A stretch of DNA of 64,000 nt from Flavobacterium sp. (GTDB lineage Bacteria > Bacteroidota > Bacteroidia > Flavobacteriales > Flavobacteriaceae): NCBI RefSeq assembly GCF_024642105.1, contig NZ_JAHEBT010000001.1, forward strand, positions 62,001 to 126,000. Reading direction: 5' to 3'. The position numbers were made by a program, and so were the translations under genes. The notes beneath the pieces were generated by a model. It worked only from the letters and a program-made list of their open reading frames with translations. It did not search any database and was not told the origin of the DNA. Below, piece by piece: positions 62,993 to 64,000 of the stretch (its first letter is position 1; each line of letters starts with the position of its first letter).

Positions 62993-64000
62993 TATTTTTT
63001 TGTTTTTGGAGCTGGCTTAATTGCTACTTTTTGTCTTTCTAAAAGGTCTGCAAGTAGTTTGTCGGCTTCTTTACCATCCCATCCCATGCTTGTACTAAAT
63101 GCTTTGGCTTTTTTGGTAAAAGCAATAGCAACTGGAATATTGTTTAGTTTTCTTTGTACACGTGCTTCAAGTAAGATTCCATCATACGATTCCTCTAATT
63201 CATTAGAGTGTTTGATCCAACTTAAGGACTGGTTTAAACTTGGTGCATCTATAGAATTTCGCATCACATTCAAGACAATATTTTTAATGTCTTTAGTACT
63301 ATTCCAAACGTATTTTTTAATGTTTTCTGACGCTACTTTTTTATATTTTATCCAATCTTTATTGGTTTCATAATGATCTAAATCGTATTGGAATAACAAC
63401 GAATCAATTACAGGAGCTGTTATCGTTTTTGCAATAGCACGTTGTTTAGTGTAATTAGCAGTATCACTTGTTTTTACAATAGGTTTTAGTAACTCAACAA
63501 CGCTGTTAATAAACTTGTCATTTACCCTTTTTTGAGAAGTAATTGCTGCAAAGGCTTGTTGATTCACGTTTACAAATTTGTATTCTCTGGATTCAATATC
63601 ACTAACGCCATTAGTAAATATTTTCCAATTAATCTCACTAACCATTTTCTCGTCTTTAACTCCTTCAAAGTAGTCGTGAGCAATTGGGTTTAACTCTTTT
63701 CTGTCGTTTCCTTTTTTCAAAGCAATTAAATAACGCATACAATTGACCCCGTTGGTCTTATCTTTCTCGTATTCAGCTTTTAAATAGGGTAATTGTTGTT
63801 TTGGATTTAAAGCTATTTTAGCTTCCGAAAGGAATTTTTCTTTTTTTAATTCACCCGTAAATCGAGCCAATTCTATTCCATTAGTATCAAGAACTAAAAA
63901 AGTAGGGAAGGTCTTGATATTGTATTTGCTTTTGAAAGATTCAGAACCTGCTTTTTCAAAATCCAATCCTGCAAAAACGTAATTGGTATTCATAAAAGAA
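62992..64000 (-). CDS. Thioredoxin-like protein, N-terminus outside the window (partial)
   Basis: About 336 residues are visible, running off the right edge. The thioredoxin-fold end is recognisable: YNIKTFPTFLVLDTNGIELARFTGEL, with the cis-Pro in TFPTF. The CxxC active site must lie upstream outside the window, and the frame stays open beyond the first ATG (63993). The remaining 270 residues are helical and TPR-like with a basic C-terminus (KPAPKTKK). Possibly a secreted thioredoxin-family protein. Incomplete, so no start is proposed. Confidence 0.85.
   Translation of the reverse strand, partial: SFMNTNYVFAGLDFEKAGSESFKSKYNIKTFPTFLVLDTNGIELARFTGELKKEKFLSEAKIALNPKQQLPYLKAEYEKDKTNGVNCMRYLIALKKGNDRKELNPIAHDYFEGVKDEKMVSEINWKIFTNGVSDIESREYKFVNVNQQAFAAITSQKRVNDKFINSVVELLKPIVKTSDTANYTKQRAIAKTITAPVIDSLLFQYDLDHYETNKDWIKYKKVASENIKKYVWNSTKDIKNIVLNVMRNSIDAPSLNQSLSWIKHSNELEESYDGILLEARVQRKLNNIPVAIAFTKKAKAFSTSMGWDGKEADKLLADLLERQKVAIKPAPKTKK

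Overview
The window is a 64 kb chromosomal segment of a Bacteroidota member, most likely Flavobacterium or a close relative in the Flavobacteriaceae. The signs are AT-rich coding, almost no Shine-Dalgarno sequences, promoters of the Bacteroidetes form (TTG/TTTG, about 19 nt, TAnnTTTG), the arginine/proline cluster with a succinylornithine-type transcarbamoylase, the fused ResB/CcsA cytochrome c protein, PorD, BamD, a type IX secretion (T9SS) sorting domain and several flavobacterial intergenic palindromes. I see no rRNA, CRISPR, insertion sequence, integrase or prophage. One tRNA-Arg is present.

Layout. 0-9 kb: priA, a LytTR regulator, the rpsF-rpsR-rplI ribosomal operon, ligA and a two-gene 5'-nucleotidase. 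9-17 kb: dapA, then bamD - RNA polymerase omega-like - coaBC - porD - recN, then fabV. 17-22 kb: a PH-domain protein, a glycosyltransferase, coaE and a two-component pair. 22-32.4 kb: a leftward arginine/proline cluster, in transcription order GNAT acyltransferase, argG, argC, argD, proA, a small membrane ORF, proB, argF', argB, argE-like, argH. It is preceded by a Bacteroidetes promoter and a roughly 300-nt leader with a 28-codon ORF. 32.8-41.6 kb: glyA, miaE, small hypothetical and lipoprotein genes, a pentapeptide protein, tRNA-Arg, a 47-residue protein and an MFS transporter split by an in-frame stop. 41.6-53 kb: housekeeping genes (TatD, TcdA, HAD, DUF2911, a sodium:solute symporter with a tiny upstream membrane ORF, MscS, Maf, KdsC-like, DUF2520, CcsBA). 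53-60.8 kb: an accessory cell-surface locus. 60.8-64 kb: glutathione peroxidase, Dus, GNAT and a thioredoxin-like protein cut by the window end.

The most distinctive region is 52.9-60.8 kb. A membrane-anchored AraC-type regulator is divergent from five tightly packed genes: a small T9SS-sorted protein, a predicted outer-membrane barrel, a 1057-residue fibre protein with phage-tail-like tandem modules and a YadA-like head, a secreted SUMF1-fold protein, and a small protein of five 27-residue Gly-Gly/Cys repeats. The set looks like a regulated surface fibre or adhesin. That role is inferred from architecture and is not established.

How the genes work together: the arg/pro cluster should make arginine and proline from glutamate, probably through succinylated intermediates (Ser at the acyl-specificity position of the transcarbamoylase). 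BamD, PorD and the surface locus belong to envelope biogenesis and secretion. CoaBC and CoaE supply CoA, and FabV completes fatty-acid elongation.
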